Positions 1 through 5,510 of a stretch of 8,849 bases of DNA are shown in pieces. Both the position numbers and the translations under genes were made by a program. The notes below the pieces were generated by a model that was not told the origin of the DNA, searched no databases, and was given only the letters and a program-made list of their open reading frames with translations. The stretch's first letter is position 1. Each line of letters starts with the position of its first letter. Location of the stretch: the NCBI GenBank assembly GCA_030640725.1, contig DAOWIV010000239.1:1-8849 (forward strand), read 5' to 3'. This DNA comes from Methanosarcinales archaeon. GTDB taxonomy: Archaea; Halobacteriota; Methanosarcinia; Methanosarcinales; Methanogasteraceae.

Positions 1-1
1 G

Positions 2-91
2 GTGGAAATGGCAGGGTTTATTTATTCAGGAAGAGAGCGAAGAATCTTGTTGTTCACAAAGAAAGCCGAAGGAGAAAACCACCATGGATAA
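2..91 (+). CDS. C-terminal tail of an upstream gene (partial)
   Basis: An open frame enters from the left edge and ends at TAA 89-91, leaving about 29 residues (VEMAGFIYSGRERRILLFTK, then a short polar tail). The pattern 'xEMAGF-x-x-SGRERRxLLF' resembles the last beta strands of archaeal class I methyltransferases, but this is recall, not a search. Its stop overlaps the ATG at 84 of the next frame, as in translationally coupled archaeal genes, and GGAG at 71-74 lies inside its end as a ribosome site for that ATG. Too little remains to assign a function, and it could be chance coding. Confidence 0.25.
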   Translation: MEMAGFIYSGRERRILLFTKKAEGENHHG

Positions 92-305
92 ACCGGAACC
101 AGACTTTCATTTCAAACTCATGCCTCTCGCCTTCAAACTCAGGGATCTCTTCTCTCCCGGAAGAATGTCCTGAAAGAGGTCGGGATAAAAACCCGGGTTT
201 CATGTACTCGATTATGGATGCGGACCCGGGGGTTACCTGACCGCTGCCTCCGAACTGGTGGGCAGATCAGGGAAGATCTATGCCCTTGATATCCATCTGG
301 CGGGG
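84..305 (+). pseudogene. Class I SAM-dependent methyltransferase, 5' fragment with two compensating frameshifts
   Basis: From ATG 84 the frame reads MDKPEPDFHFKLMPLAF and onward to a TGA at 171. Moving one base back at about 157-158 (a lost C in the CCCGG run) continues it as RKNVLKEVGIK. Moving one base forward at about 191 (an extra A in AAAAA) restores the first frame as PGFHVLDYGCGPGGYLTA, a textbook SAM-binding motif I, followed by the second strand with its acidic residue (KIYALDIH). Family members normally go on for about another 100 residues. Here the similarity stops after 'ALDIH' near 300 and the frame enters unrelated sequence. GGAG at 71-74 is the likely original ribosome site. 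The target of methylation is unknown. This looks like a gene broken by two opposite indels plus a deletion or recombination at its middle. Sequencing or assembly error could explain the indels but not the join. Confidence 0.7.
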
Positions 306-710
306 AACGTTTCAATGCTCTCTCCGAAGTACAACCTTGCCCGCTCGGTTTACAGGATGCCGCATCCCGAAGATTGGACACCTCCTGCATGTCATAAATA
401 CGAGAGCCGCATCTATGCGAATTACACGGCACCCCCCGATGCGGAAGTATCGATTCACATCGAGCTTACCGGAGAGAACAGATGGTGGGTCTACGGATGG
501 TCTGGTAACGAGTGCATGGACCGGGTCGGCGTGACACTCACAGGAGTGCAGGACGGGTGGTGTGCTGCGTCCGGGAATCTTGTCGCGGGAGATGCAGGTA
601 CGGCGGGAGGTGATTTTGATAAGCCGAATCGAGATGCAAAACTCGTGCTTTTTACGGGAGCTCTCGCTCTATCCATTGTATACGAGGTTACCCGGCAGGC
701 AAGCCGATAA
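258..710 (+). CDS. Unidentified reading frame fused in frame to the methyltransferase remnant
   Basis: The frame is open from the methyltransferase segment to TAA 708-710; the first usable start is GTG 258. Only the first 14-16 codons (GRSGKIYALDIH) belong to the methyltransferase. The remaining roughly 130 residues are unrelated: Trp/Tyr-rich with motifs PPDAEVSIHIELTGENRWW and YGWSGNECMDRVGVTLTG, no catalytic motif I recognise, and one mildly hydrophobic stretch near the end (LVLFTGALALSIVY). Codon choice looks coding, which argues that this is a genuine 3' gene piece rather than noise. There is no ribosome site of its own before a plausible internal start. I read it as the 3' remnant of another gene joined at about 300-310. 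It may no longer be expressed as a functional protein. Confidence 0.4.
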   Translation: MGRSGKIYALDIHLAGNVSMLSPKYNLARSVYRMPHPEDWTPPACHKYESRIYANYTAPPDAEVSIHIELTGENRWWVYGWSGNECMDRVGVTLTGVQDGWCAASGNLVAGDAGTAGGDFDKPNRDAKLVLFTGALALSIVYEVTRQASR

Positions 711-792
711 ATATAACATGAGAAGATGGGATATTCAAAGAAGTCACTGCTAAACAAACCTGAAATCGAGGAGGACTGCGAGAGGTCACGAG

Positions 793-976
793 ATGAGTCG
801 GGTGATCGACGACATACGGAATATGGTCAGAGCTGGGACTTGCCCAGCCGCCCCATGCTGAGGAGATGATTGATCAGATTGTTGCAGAGTTGTTCGAGCG
901 CGGTTGGCTGGTTGGGGACGAGCAACTCCACGTCACCTACGATGGGAGGAAGCACCTGCACCAGTGGATGTGGTAG
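793..976 (+). pseudogene. Small winged-helix-like protein remnant, frameshifted
   Basis: From ATG 793 the frame reads MSRVIDDIRNMVRAG and then meets TGA 859. Dropping one base at about 835-838 continues it as LAQPPHAEEMIDQIVAELF, then ERGWLVGDEQLHVTYDGRKH, ending at TAG 974-976. The join restores a smooth alpha-helical stretch ending in 'ERGWLVG..L.VTYDGRKHL', which looks like helix 3 plus the wing of a winged-helix DNA-binding domain. AGAGGT at 781-786 could be a ribosome site 6-7 nt before ATG 793. Upstream, another frame (ATG 726) reads YSKKSLLNKPEIEEDCE and may be more of the same decayed gene. No family is recognised. It is convergent with the next gene on the other strand. Confidence 0.35.
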
Positions 977-1139
977 TGCAATCAGGGAGTGAGATCCATC
1001 GGTATGGCAGTCTGTATAGCGGGCATCCTTGCGCCTTTCGTCAAATTTGCCCAAATGCTCCACGCTTTGCAAAACCCTCGATAATCCAAAAATGTCGCCA
1101 GCCAAAACGCATCACCCCTATCGCCTCTTTCCCACGCCC

Positions 1140-1145
1140 AAAAAA
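1140..1145 (-). terminator. T-tract after the bactofilin-like gene
   Basis: On the - strand, six T's lie about 20 nt after the stop of the gene ending at 1166, preceded by a shorter T run (TTTT at 1164-1161). Archaeal terminators are often T-rich tracts without a strong hairpin. This one sits correctly between two convergent genes. Composition is the only evidence. Confidence 0.3.
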
Positions 1146-1165
1146 CCCTTCAACCTTTAGAAAAC

Positions 1166-2290
1166 TCACCCACCTCTCGATTCATCAGACATAGATTTCC
1201 ACGTCATAACCAGCGCCCCGAGTCCTGCGAGTATCACGATCAGACTGATCAAAAATCCTACCAGCGGAATCCTGGTTGCAAAAGCGATGACAATCAATCC
1301 GACAACCAGATGCCAGTACGGCGACGAAATCTCCTTTTTCGCATACGGCACGATGCGTCTGCCAATCGCCAGTCCGACAAATATCTTGGATATATACAAT
1401 ATCACAATATATGCAAACAAAACAATTAGTCCAAGCGGGATACCGATCACAGTTATCATCAGAATCAGCGCTATCAATGGAATTGCTATCAACAACAGAA
1501 CTCCTGATCCAAGACTTTTCAGGGTTTGGGTAGCGATGGTATCAGATACCCTGATGGTTGTGTTCCCTGTGAATCTGACCATCAAGAGACCTATGAGCAG
1601 AATACTCAGGAATGAGATGATGGATGATGTTGTCTTCGAGTAGATGTCTTCGACTTTCTTTTCAGATCTCTTGTAAACCACATCCCCCATCACAGTGCCT
1701 GCAGGTATTTCGATCTCCTTATCGCTCGTGTATTCGAGATCTCCCTGGATCCTTGCAGACTGGAGAATCCGGATGTCATCGGCACAGATGGTGGTATTTC
1801 CATCGACTGTGCCACCTATGACAACGCTTCCACCATTGCATGAAAGATCTGCACCAACATGTCCTGCGATTTCAATCGAACCTCCTGCTACATCGAGGTC
1901 ACCGCCCACATCACTGTTACTACTTGCTGTGATTGTGCCACCCGCAATCATTGCATTATCAGCAACTGAACCGCGCAGACGAATATCTCCACCTGCCGCT
2001 CTGAGATCGTCACCTACCTCACCATCTATGAACAACGATCCGCCCGCGATCCATGCATCATCATCGACCCTGCCAGCAACTTCGATACTTCCGCCAGCAG
2101 CTATCAGATCCCCGGAAACATCGCCATCGATCATGATTGTGTCGCCAGCAACGATCAGATCATCCTCCAGAACCTCTCCCTCTCCAATAGTAAACTGGTC
2201 CGCAGCAACCATCTCTGTAGCGGTCGCTGGCGCGCAGATCAGGATGACCGATAGGAACAGTAGCATCAATAAGTTATCCAGAGATCTCAT
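1166..2290 (-). CDS. Secreted/membrane bactofilin-like polymer-forming protein
   Basis: 374 residues from ATG 2290. An earlier ATG at 2320 would add 10 residues, but a TATA-like box lies directly before it and GGTGG sits 5 nt before ATG 2290, so the shorter form is preferred. Residues 1-25 form a signal peptide (LLMLLFLSVILICAPATA). Residues about 35-205 are a run of imperfect 16-20-residue repeats of the form 'GDLxAAGGSIExxGxVxxD', typical of bactofilin (polymer-forming cytoskeletal) right-handed beta-helices. Residues about 222-240, 258-308 and 327-363 hold several hydrophobic segments, giving about four or five membrane helices. Known bactofilins polymerise without nucleotide, usually in the cytoplasm; the signal peptide here places the beta-helix outside the membrane, so a structural or envelope role is inferred. 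A T-tract follows the stop. The family call is firm; the exact role is not known. Confidence 0.85.
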   Translation of the reverse strand: MRSLDNLLMLLFLSVILICAPATATEMVAADQFTIGEGEVLEDDLIVAGDTIMIDGDVSGDLIAAGGSIEVAGRVDDDAWIAGGSLFIDGEVGDDLRAAGGDIRLRGSVADNAMIAGGTITASSNSDVGGDLDVAGGSIEIAGHVGADLSCNGGSVVIGGTVDGNTTICADDIRILQSARIQGDLEYTSDKEIEIPAGTVMGDVVYKRSEKKVEDIYSKTTSSIISFLSILLIGLLMVRFTGNTTIRVSDTIATQTLKSLGSGVLLLIAIPLIALILMITVIGIPLGLIVLFAYIVILYISKIFVGLAIGRRIVPYAKKEISSPYWHLVVGLIVIAFATRIPLVGFLISLIVILAGLGALVMTWKSMSDESRGG

Positions 2291-2320
2291 GTCGCCACCA
2301 CAACGATCGTGGATTGTCAT

Positions 2321-2330
2321 GCTATTTATG
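2321..2330 (-). promoter_or_regulatory. TATA-like box of the bactofilin-like gene
   Basis: On the - strand the sequence is CATAAATAGC, centred near 2326. An archaeal transcript would start about 26 nt on, near 2300, giving a leader of about 10 nt that contains GGTGG before ATG 2290. This placement supports 2290 rather than 2320 as the start. Confidence 0.4.
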
Positions 2331-2343
2331 CCTATCGGACAGG

Positions 2344-2391
2344 GGGGGAGACGAGGAGGCGCGAGTAATCGCGTCTTCTTAGTCTACTTCC
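2344..2391 (+). ncRNA. Long GNRA-capped hairpin, candidate structured RNA
   Basis: On the + strand, 2353-2364 (GAGGAGGCGCGA) pairs with 2369-2380 (TCGCGTCTTCTT) around a GTAA loop at 2365-2368, a GNRA tetraloop. The stem continues with AGAC 2349-2352 against GTCT 2382-2385 after bulged A2381, then GGGGG 2344-2348 against CTTCC 2387-2391 after bulged A2386. Total: 21 pairs, 16 Watson-Crick and 5 G-U. On the other strand the G-U pairs become A-C mismatches and the loop becomes TTAC, so the structure favours + strand transcription, although both flanking genes are on the - strand. It could be a small RNA, an antisense leader element or a mobile-element fragment. It lacks the AGC triad and the two-base bulge of a group II domain V. 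Confidence 0.45.
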
Positions 2392-2587
2392 GGTGGGGGG
2401 TGAGTAGTTACTTTATTTCTATGATTCGGATTACCCGTAGCAGCCTTGCATCAATTTCAGTTAAAGCACAGACCAATTTGTGAAATACACTCCACCCCCG
2501 TCCACGCTTATTCCAACACGCAACCTCCCCCTCACGGACGAGTCTCCCGAGTGGTATACATAGATAAACCATCTGTTTGGGAATCCC

Positions 2588-3613
2588 TCATGTAAACGTT
2601 CTTACCACTGTTGTCTCAGCGCGGGTGCCGCTTGCATCGGTTACCACGAGCGTGATGTTGTGGACGCCGTCTACCTGCGCCATATCAAACGAACCTGTGT
2701 TCCCGATGGGACCATCGATGTCTGATGTCCAGTTATAATCAATCGGCGGGATGCCACCATCCACCGCGCAGGAACAGTGCTTGCCAGTGATGTGAATCGT
2801 TGGCTTGATGTTGCGCACCATATTGTTGCAATCGATCCCGCTCTGGTCGAACCACACATAACCGCTGCCAAGCGGGCTGCTGCTGCCCGGTTTTGCATGC
2901 TTGATCCATTTGCCGGTCGCATTATTCAGCTGATATAAATACAACTGATCTGTGGAATGTGTGCTGCTGCTCATCAGCAGCCAGATGTCCTGCTGCGGTT
3001 CGGCTGCCGCGGGCTGAAGACGCATCTCTGCATCGTCATAGCGGTACAGTATCCGGTTATCAAAGACCCCGTACACCATGGTTTCGTCGTCCATTTGCGG
3101 TAGTTGCGCAATCGTGCTGATGCTCGATTCGTAGACGAGCCATACATCAGTCCCTGCATCGTAGCAACTTGCATATTTGCTGCCAGTGCCAAACCACACA
3201 AAATCACTGTCAAGCATCGCCGGTCCATAGTCGGCAGGATCTGTGAGGTTGGTAGTATCCGGATGTGGCAGGTGCGTGGTAGCAATCGGCGTGTCAATCG
3301 GTTCGGGTTCTGGCGAATCAGCAGACCCTGTCTGGTTCAGGGCTTCGCCGATCTGTTCGGAGAGGGACTGGTTCTGCTCTTCGTCCTCAAACACATCCCA
3401 TATCGATGAGGGTGTAGCCTCGGGAGTCGGGGCTTCATAATCATTATATTCGTTTTGCTGCGATAATCGCGCTTTAATTCCGTATCCGAGAATCGTAGAG
3501 GCTACAACTATCAACATGAGGATCAATATCGTTTTCTTTGATATCTCTGATGGCGTCTTCAGTTTTTTCGGCACTTTCAGTTTCTTTAATTTTTCAAGTT
3601 GTATCTTTTTCAC
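2588..3613 (-). CDS. Membrane-anchored extracytoplasmic protein with C-terminal PKD/Ig-like domain
   Basis: 341 residues from GTG 3613, chosen because GGTGG lies 4 nt before it and a TATA-like box about 35 nt before it; the open frame continues to 3748 with non-family-like sequence. Residues 1-27 are a Lys-rich cytoplasmic tail (KKIQLEKLKKLKVPKKLK). Residues 28-46 are one membrane helix. Residues about 50-130 are an acidic, Pro/Ser/Thr-rich spacer. Residues 135-260 hold beta-strand-like repeats (FVWFGTGSK..VWLVYESS; IWLLMSSS; YVWFDQSG). Residues about 268-338 fit a PKD/Ig-like fold (YNWTSDIDGPIGNTGSF, then GVHNITLVVTDASG). Several N-x-S/T sites suit archaeal glycosylation. No enzyme motif is seen. 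It is probably a surface or adhesion protein; this is inference. The topology of one helix with a positive short tail suggests the N-terminus is inside. Confidence 0.7.
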   Translation of the reverse strand: MKKIQLEKLKKLKVPKKLKTPSEISKKTILILMLIVVASTILGYGIKARLSQQNEYNDYEAPTPEATPSSIWDVFEDEEQNQSLSEQIGEALNQTGSADSPEPEPIDTPIATTHLPHPDTTNLTDPADYGPAMLDSDFVWFGTGSKYASCYDAGTDVWLVYESSISTIAQLPQMDDETMVYGVFDNRILYRYDDAEMRLQPAAAEPQQDIWLLMSSSTHSTDQLYLYQLNNATGKWIKHAKPGSSSPLGSGYVWFDQSGIDCNNMVRNIKPTIHITGKHCSCAVDGGIPPIDYNWTSDIDGPIGNTGSFDMAQVDGVHNITLVVTDASGTRAETTVVRTFT

Positions 3614-3646
3614 TTGACCACCTGTTACCCAAGGTCCGTACCAACT

Positions 3647-3656
3647 GTATATAATT
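3647..3656 (-). promoter_or_regulatory. TATA-like box of the PKD membrane protein gene
   Basis: On the - strand, AATTATATAC is centred near 3651. A start of transcription 26-28 nt on, near 3624, leaves a leader of about 10 nt that contains the GGTGG ribosome site (3622-3618) before GTG 3613. The spacing supports that start codon. Confidence 0.45.
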
Positions 3657-3788
3657 ATGGCGTGCACCATAATTAACCTTACCCGCGATTCCGGAGCTGC
3701 AGGAGTTATCTCGGTCGTGCAGTAGGCAGAAGTGAGACTCGAAAACACGTTCGGAAGCTACTGAAATCGGACTCAGGAAGTGCAGTTG

Positions 3789-3827
3789 TATAAATTAGCA
3801 ATACCGCCTCCTCGATGGTTTTTTATA
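3789..3827 (+). promoter_or_regulatory. Two TATA-like boxes before the PGI gene
   Basis: TATAAATT at 3789-3796 would start a transcript near 3819, giving a short leader to ATG 3831. TTTTTTATA at 3819-3827 would start one near 3850, making ATG 3852 leaderless. Neither ATG has a Shine-Dalgarno site, in keeping with a leaderless or near-leaderless first gene of an operon. Which box is used cannot be told from sequence. Confidence 0.35.
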
Positions 3828-3830
3828 CGA

Positions 3831-4568
3831 ATGTGCCTAAATGTCAATCTGATGTTATCTGATATATTGAGTGGACGAGAACCAGACATCAGGATGCTGC
3901 ATGACATGGATGATGTGCTGTATGATCGTTCGCTAATGGACGCGCCTGATCGCGAATTATATTACATGTACAGGGACCTCTCACTGAGCAGGTCCGATTA
4001 CGAGCGGATTGTTGAGCACAATCTGCGGTACGACATCACAGTCATTCCACCAGGCATGCTCGGCACGGAATACGTCAAGACCGCAGGGCATGATCATCCC
4101 GCCGTCCCTGGAACTGATGTTAGCTACACCGAGGTGTACGAGGTCTTCGAAGGCGAGGCGCAGTACCTGTTGCAGAAGAAAGAAGGCAGCAGCATAACCG
4201 ATGTTGTTATTGTGCGGGCGGGCGCAGGCGACAAGGTGATCATACCCCCGGGGTACGGGCATGTAACGATAAACGCGTCAAACAAGACCCTTAAGATGGC
4301 TAACTGGGTTTGCAGGGAATTTTCTTCGGTTTATGATTTTTTCAAGGAGAAAGTCGGGGCTACATACTTATTGTTAGAGGATGGGTTCATTCCAAATCCG
4401 AAATACGAGGATTTGCCAGAGCTACGGTTCCTGAAACCGACGAATTATTCAGAGGTCGGACTGTACAAAAATAAGGAAATGTATGGACTCGTGAAACAGA
4501 TCGATATGCTCGAGTATCTCACAAAACCACAGGAGTACGGCGAGCTGTTTGATAAGATAATTGGATGA
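3831..4568 (+). CDS. pgi: Glucose-6-phosphate isomerase, archaeal cupin type
   Basis: 245 residues from ATG 3831. It interconverts glucose 6-phosphate and fructose 6-phosphate in the cytoplasm, in gluconeogenesis or glycogen use. The single cupin barrel spans about residues 65-180. By alignment with the Pyrococcus furiosus enzyme, the metal ligands are H87 and H89 (GHDHP), E101 (TEVYEVFEG) and H144 (PPGYGHVTIN). The stretches LYYMYRDL, EHNLRYDITVIPPGMLG and NKTLKMANWVCR are strongly family-like, and the extended C-terminus resembles methanogen homologues rather than the 189-residue Pyrococcus form. The frame is open back to GTG 3780, but those residues look unlike the family; ATG 3852 is the other possible start. 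It is the first gene of a cluster with the DUF5611 and DUF98 genes, whose stop-to-start gaps are only 9 and 18 nt. Confidence 0.9.
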   Translation: MCLNVNLMLSDILSGREPDIRMLHDMDDVLYDRSLMDAPDRELYYMYRDLSLSRSDYERIVEHNLRYDITVIPPGMLGTEYVKTAGHDHPAVPGTDVSYTEVYEVFEGEAQYLLQKKEGSSITDVVIVRAGAGDKVIIPPGYGHVTINASNKTLKMANWVCREFSSVYDFFKEKVGATYLLLEDGFIPNPKYEDLPELRFLKPTNYSEVGLYKNKEMYGLVKQIDMLEYLTKPQEYGELFDKIIG

Positions 4569-4574
4569 GGTGAT
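4567..4574 (+). promoter_or_regulatory. Shine-Dalgarno site of the DUF5611 gene
   Basis: GAGGTGAT matches eight bases of the complement of the archaeal 16S rRNA 3' end and overlaps the PGI stop codon. From GAGG there are 7 nt to ATC 4578, the normal spacing. No ATG, GTG or TTG in the DUF5611 frame lies within reach; GTG 4571 is inside the site and out of frame. This decides the unusual start. Confidence 0.5.
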
Positions 4575-4577
4575 TGT

Positions 4578-4883
4578 ATCAACGAATATCCGTTTAAGCG
4601 TGGAGTTGCGACTGATAGCGACCGAATTTCAGAGGTACTGAAGGAGTGTTTTCCATGCGAGGTTGAAATCATGGATGACCGGTTTGTTATTAGTTATAAG
4701 GCTCTGAAACAGATGGAAGTGTGGATCGATGGGAAGAAGCTCTGTGTAAACACAGAATCAAATACAGACATAGATGTTGGAGAGGTGTCTGACACAAACA
4801 GGCGTTTTCGCAAATTTCTCGACACTGCTACCGGATATACGGCAAAAGAGCGCGTAAAAAAGATGAAGAAGAGCGCTAATTGA
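4578..4883 (+). CDS. DUF5611 family small protein, apparent ATC start
   Basis: About 101 residues if translation starts at ATC 4578; the first in-frame ATG, at 4671, would remove about 31 conserved residues. The upstream part reads INEYPFKRGVATDSDRISEV, then LKECFPCEVE, and joins smoothly to the part after 4671 (RFVISYKALKQMEVWIDGKK, and near the end TATGYTAKERVKK). This matches my recollection of the methanogen DUF5611 family, which begins at the 'EYPFKRG' region. There is an in-frame TGA (the PGI stop) at 4566, so the start must lie in 4569-4580, where the only near-cognate codon is ATC, correctly placed behind GAGGTGAT. Either a true ATC start, an ATG-to-ATC mutation, or a base error is possible. 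The protein is small and charged, with no catalytic motif, and its function is unknown. It lies between PGI and chorismate lyase in one likely transcript. Confidence 0.75.
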   Translation: MNEYPFKRGVATDSDRISEVLKECFPCEVEIMDDRFVISYKALKQMEVWIDGKKLCVNTESNTDIDVGEVSDTNRRFRKFLDTATGYTAKERVKKMKKSAN

Positions 4884-4892
4884 TTGATTGAT

Positions 4893-4898
4893 GGTGAT
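4893..4898 (+). promoter_or_regulatory. Shine-Dalgarno site of the DUF98 gene
   Basis: GGTGAT lies 3 nt before TTG 4902 (5 nt from the GGTG core). The alternative in-frame start, TTG 4884, has no comparable site. The layout repeats that of the preceding gene. Confidence 0.4.
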
Positions 4899-4901
4899 TA
4901 C

Positions 4902-5411
4902 TTGGATGATGTCATCGAATCCCTGTGCAGGTTGGATCTTCCTACCTGCCTTCGGATCTGTGCAGGCACCGATGGTTCGGTTACGCACCTGCTCGAACTG
5001 ATGACCGGGCAGGTGGTTCGTGTGAAGACCCGGCAGCAGCAAGTCATCGAAGCAAGCGACGAGATCGCCGAACTGCTTGGTATATCTGCTGGCGATGCTG
5101 TAAATGAGCGGATCGTTCTGCTGTGTGCCGGAGATGTGGTGTATGTATATGCGCGGTCACTTGTCCCGATCAACCGAATGCCTGCTGGCATGGAAGGCGA
5201 TTTGACGCGTGCGGATATACCGATCGGGCGCATTCTTAAAAAGTATGCTATCGAATCGAGGAGAGAGATTGATGCGGTCGAAGTTTTTGAGAATCGGGTT
5301 TTTGGTGAGGAATGCATGGTTCTGTCAAGAAAATACCGGATCATTCACGATAAGATGGCTTTGATGTGGATCAATGAGATGTTTCCGATCGATAGTCGGT
5401 GGAATCTCTGA
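4902..5411 (+). CDS. DUF98 / chorismate pyruvate-lyase-like protein
   Basis: 169 residues from TTG 4902; TTG 4884 would add six. The family (Rv2949c-like, UbiC-related fold) converts chorismate to 4-hydroxybenzoate plus pyruvate. Matching features are LPTCLRICAGTDGSVTHLLE at 13-32, an Arg in 'NERIVLL' (R70), VYVYARSLVPINRMP with R85, DIPIGRIL with R110, ESRREI with R120/R121, and RKYRIIHDKMALMWINEMFP near the end with E159 as the likely acidic catalytic residue by analogy with UbiC. In methanogens, 4-hydroxybenzoate is thought to supply the arylamine part of methanopterin, so a cofactor role is inferred rather than ubiquinone synthesis. The gene follows DUF5611 with an 18-nt gap. Just 10 bp after its TGA a group II intron remnant begins on the other strand. 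No dedicated terminator is evident. Confidence 0.8.
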   Translation: MDDVIESLCRLDLPTCLRICAGTDGSVTHLLELMTGQVVRVKTRQQQVIEASDEIAELLGISAGDAVNERIVLLCAGDVVYVYARSLVPINRMPAGMEGDLTRADIPIGRILKKYAIESRREIDAVEVFENRVFGEECMVLSRKYRIIHDKMALMWINEMFPIDSRWNL

Positions 5412-5420
5412 TCTGGCACA

Positions 5421-5488
5421 ATCCCGGCTTTGAGGTTACTACAAGCCCCCCACAGAACCAGACGTGAAGTTTTTCCCGGATCCGGCTC
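5421..5488 (-). mobile_element. Group II intron 3' end: domains V and VI
   Basis: On the - strand, 5488-5455 is exactly 34 nt, the canonical domain V length, with the canonical layout: GAGCCGGA (5488-5481) pairs over all 8 positions with TCTGGTTC (5462-5455), carrying the AGC catalytic triad; a CG bulge lies at 5464-5463; the upper arm is capped by A's. The upper helix is poorly paired (T-A, then mismatches), so the copy is probably decayed. It is followed by TGTGGGGGG and a domain VI-like stem, GGCTTG (5447-5442) with CAAAGCC (5432-5426), leaving one bulged A as branch point. Eight nt later the sequence reaches ...GGGAT at 5421, fitting a 3' splice site ending in A-pyrimidine. No intron-encoded reverse transcriptase is in the window; the 5' part is missing or displaced by transposase sequence. 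Confidence 0.65.
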
Positions 5489-5510
5489 TTGGGAAGTTAC
5501 GCGACGAAAT

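Noticed and set aside
827..1105. Antisense open frame on the - strand opposite the winged-helix remnant
   Set aside because: Its product has no recognisable motif or ribosome site, and the + strand frame explains the coding-like signal better.
1695..2483. 262-codon + strand frame opposite the bactofilin-like gene
   Set aside because: It is a shadow of the glycine-rich repeats (Pro/Ser/Ala/Thr-rich product), with no domain and no ribosome site.
2530..2560. Hammerhead-ribozyme-like string on the - strand (CTCGTCCGTGAGG)
   Set aside because: It resembles part of a hammerhead core, but neither the CUGAUGA nor the GAAA segment is present at the right places, and no flanking stems form.
4566..4883. 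PGI, DUF5611 and DUF98 all lie in the same frame, separated only by TGA codons, suggesting stop-codon readthrough or recoding
   Set aside because: Three genes share a frame by chance about one time in nine, and each downstream gene has its own Shine-Dalgarno site. No recoding element is seen.
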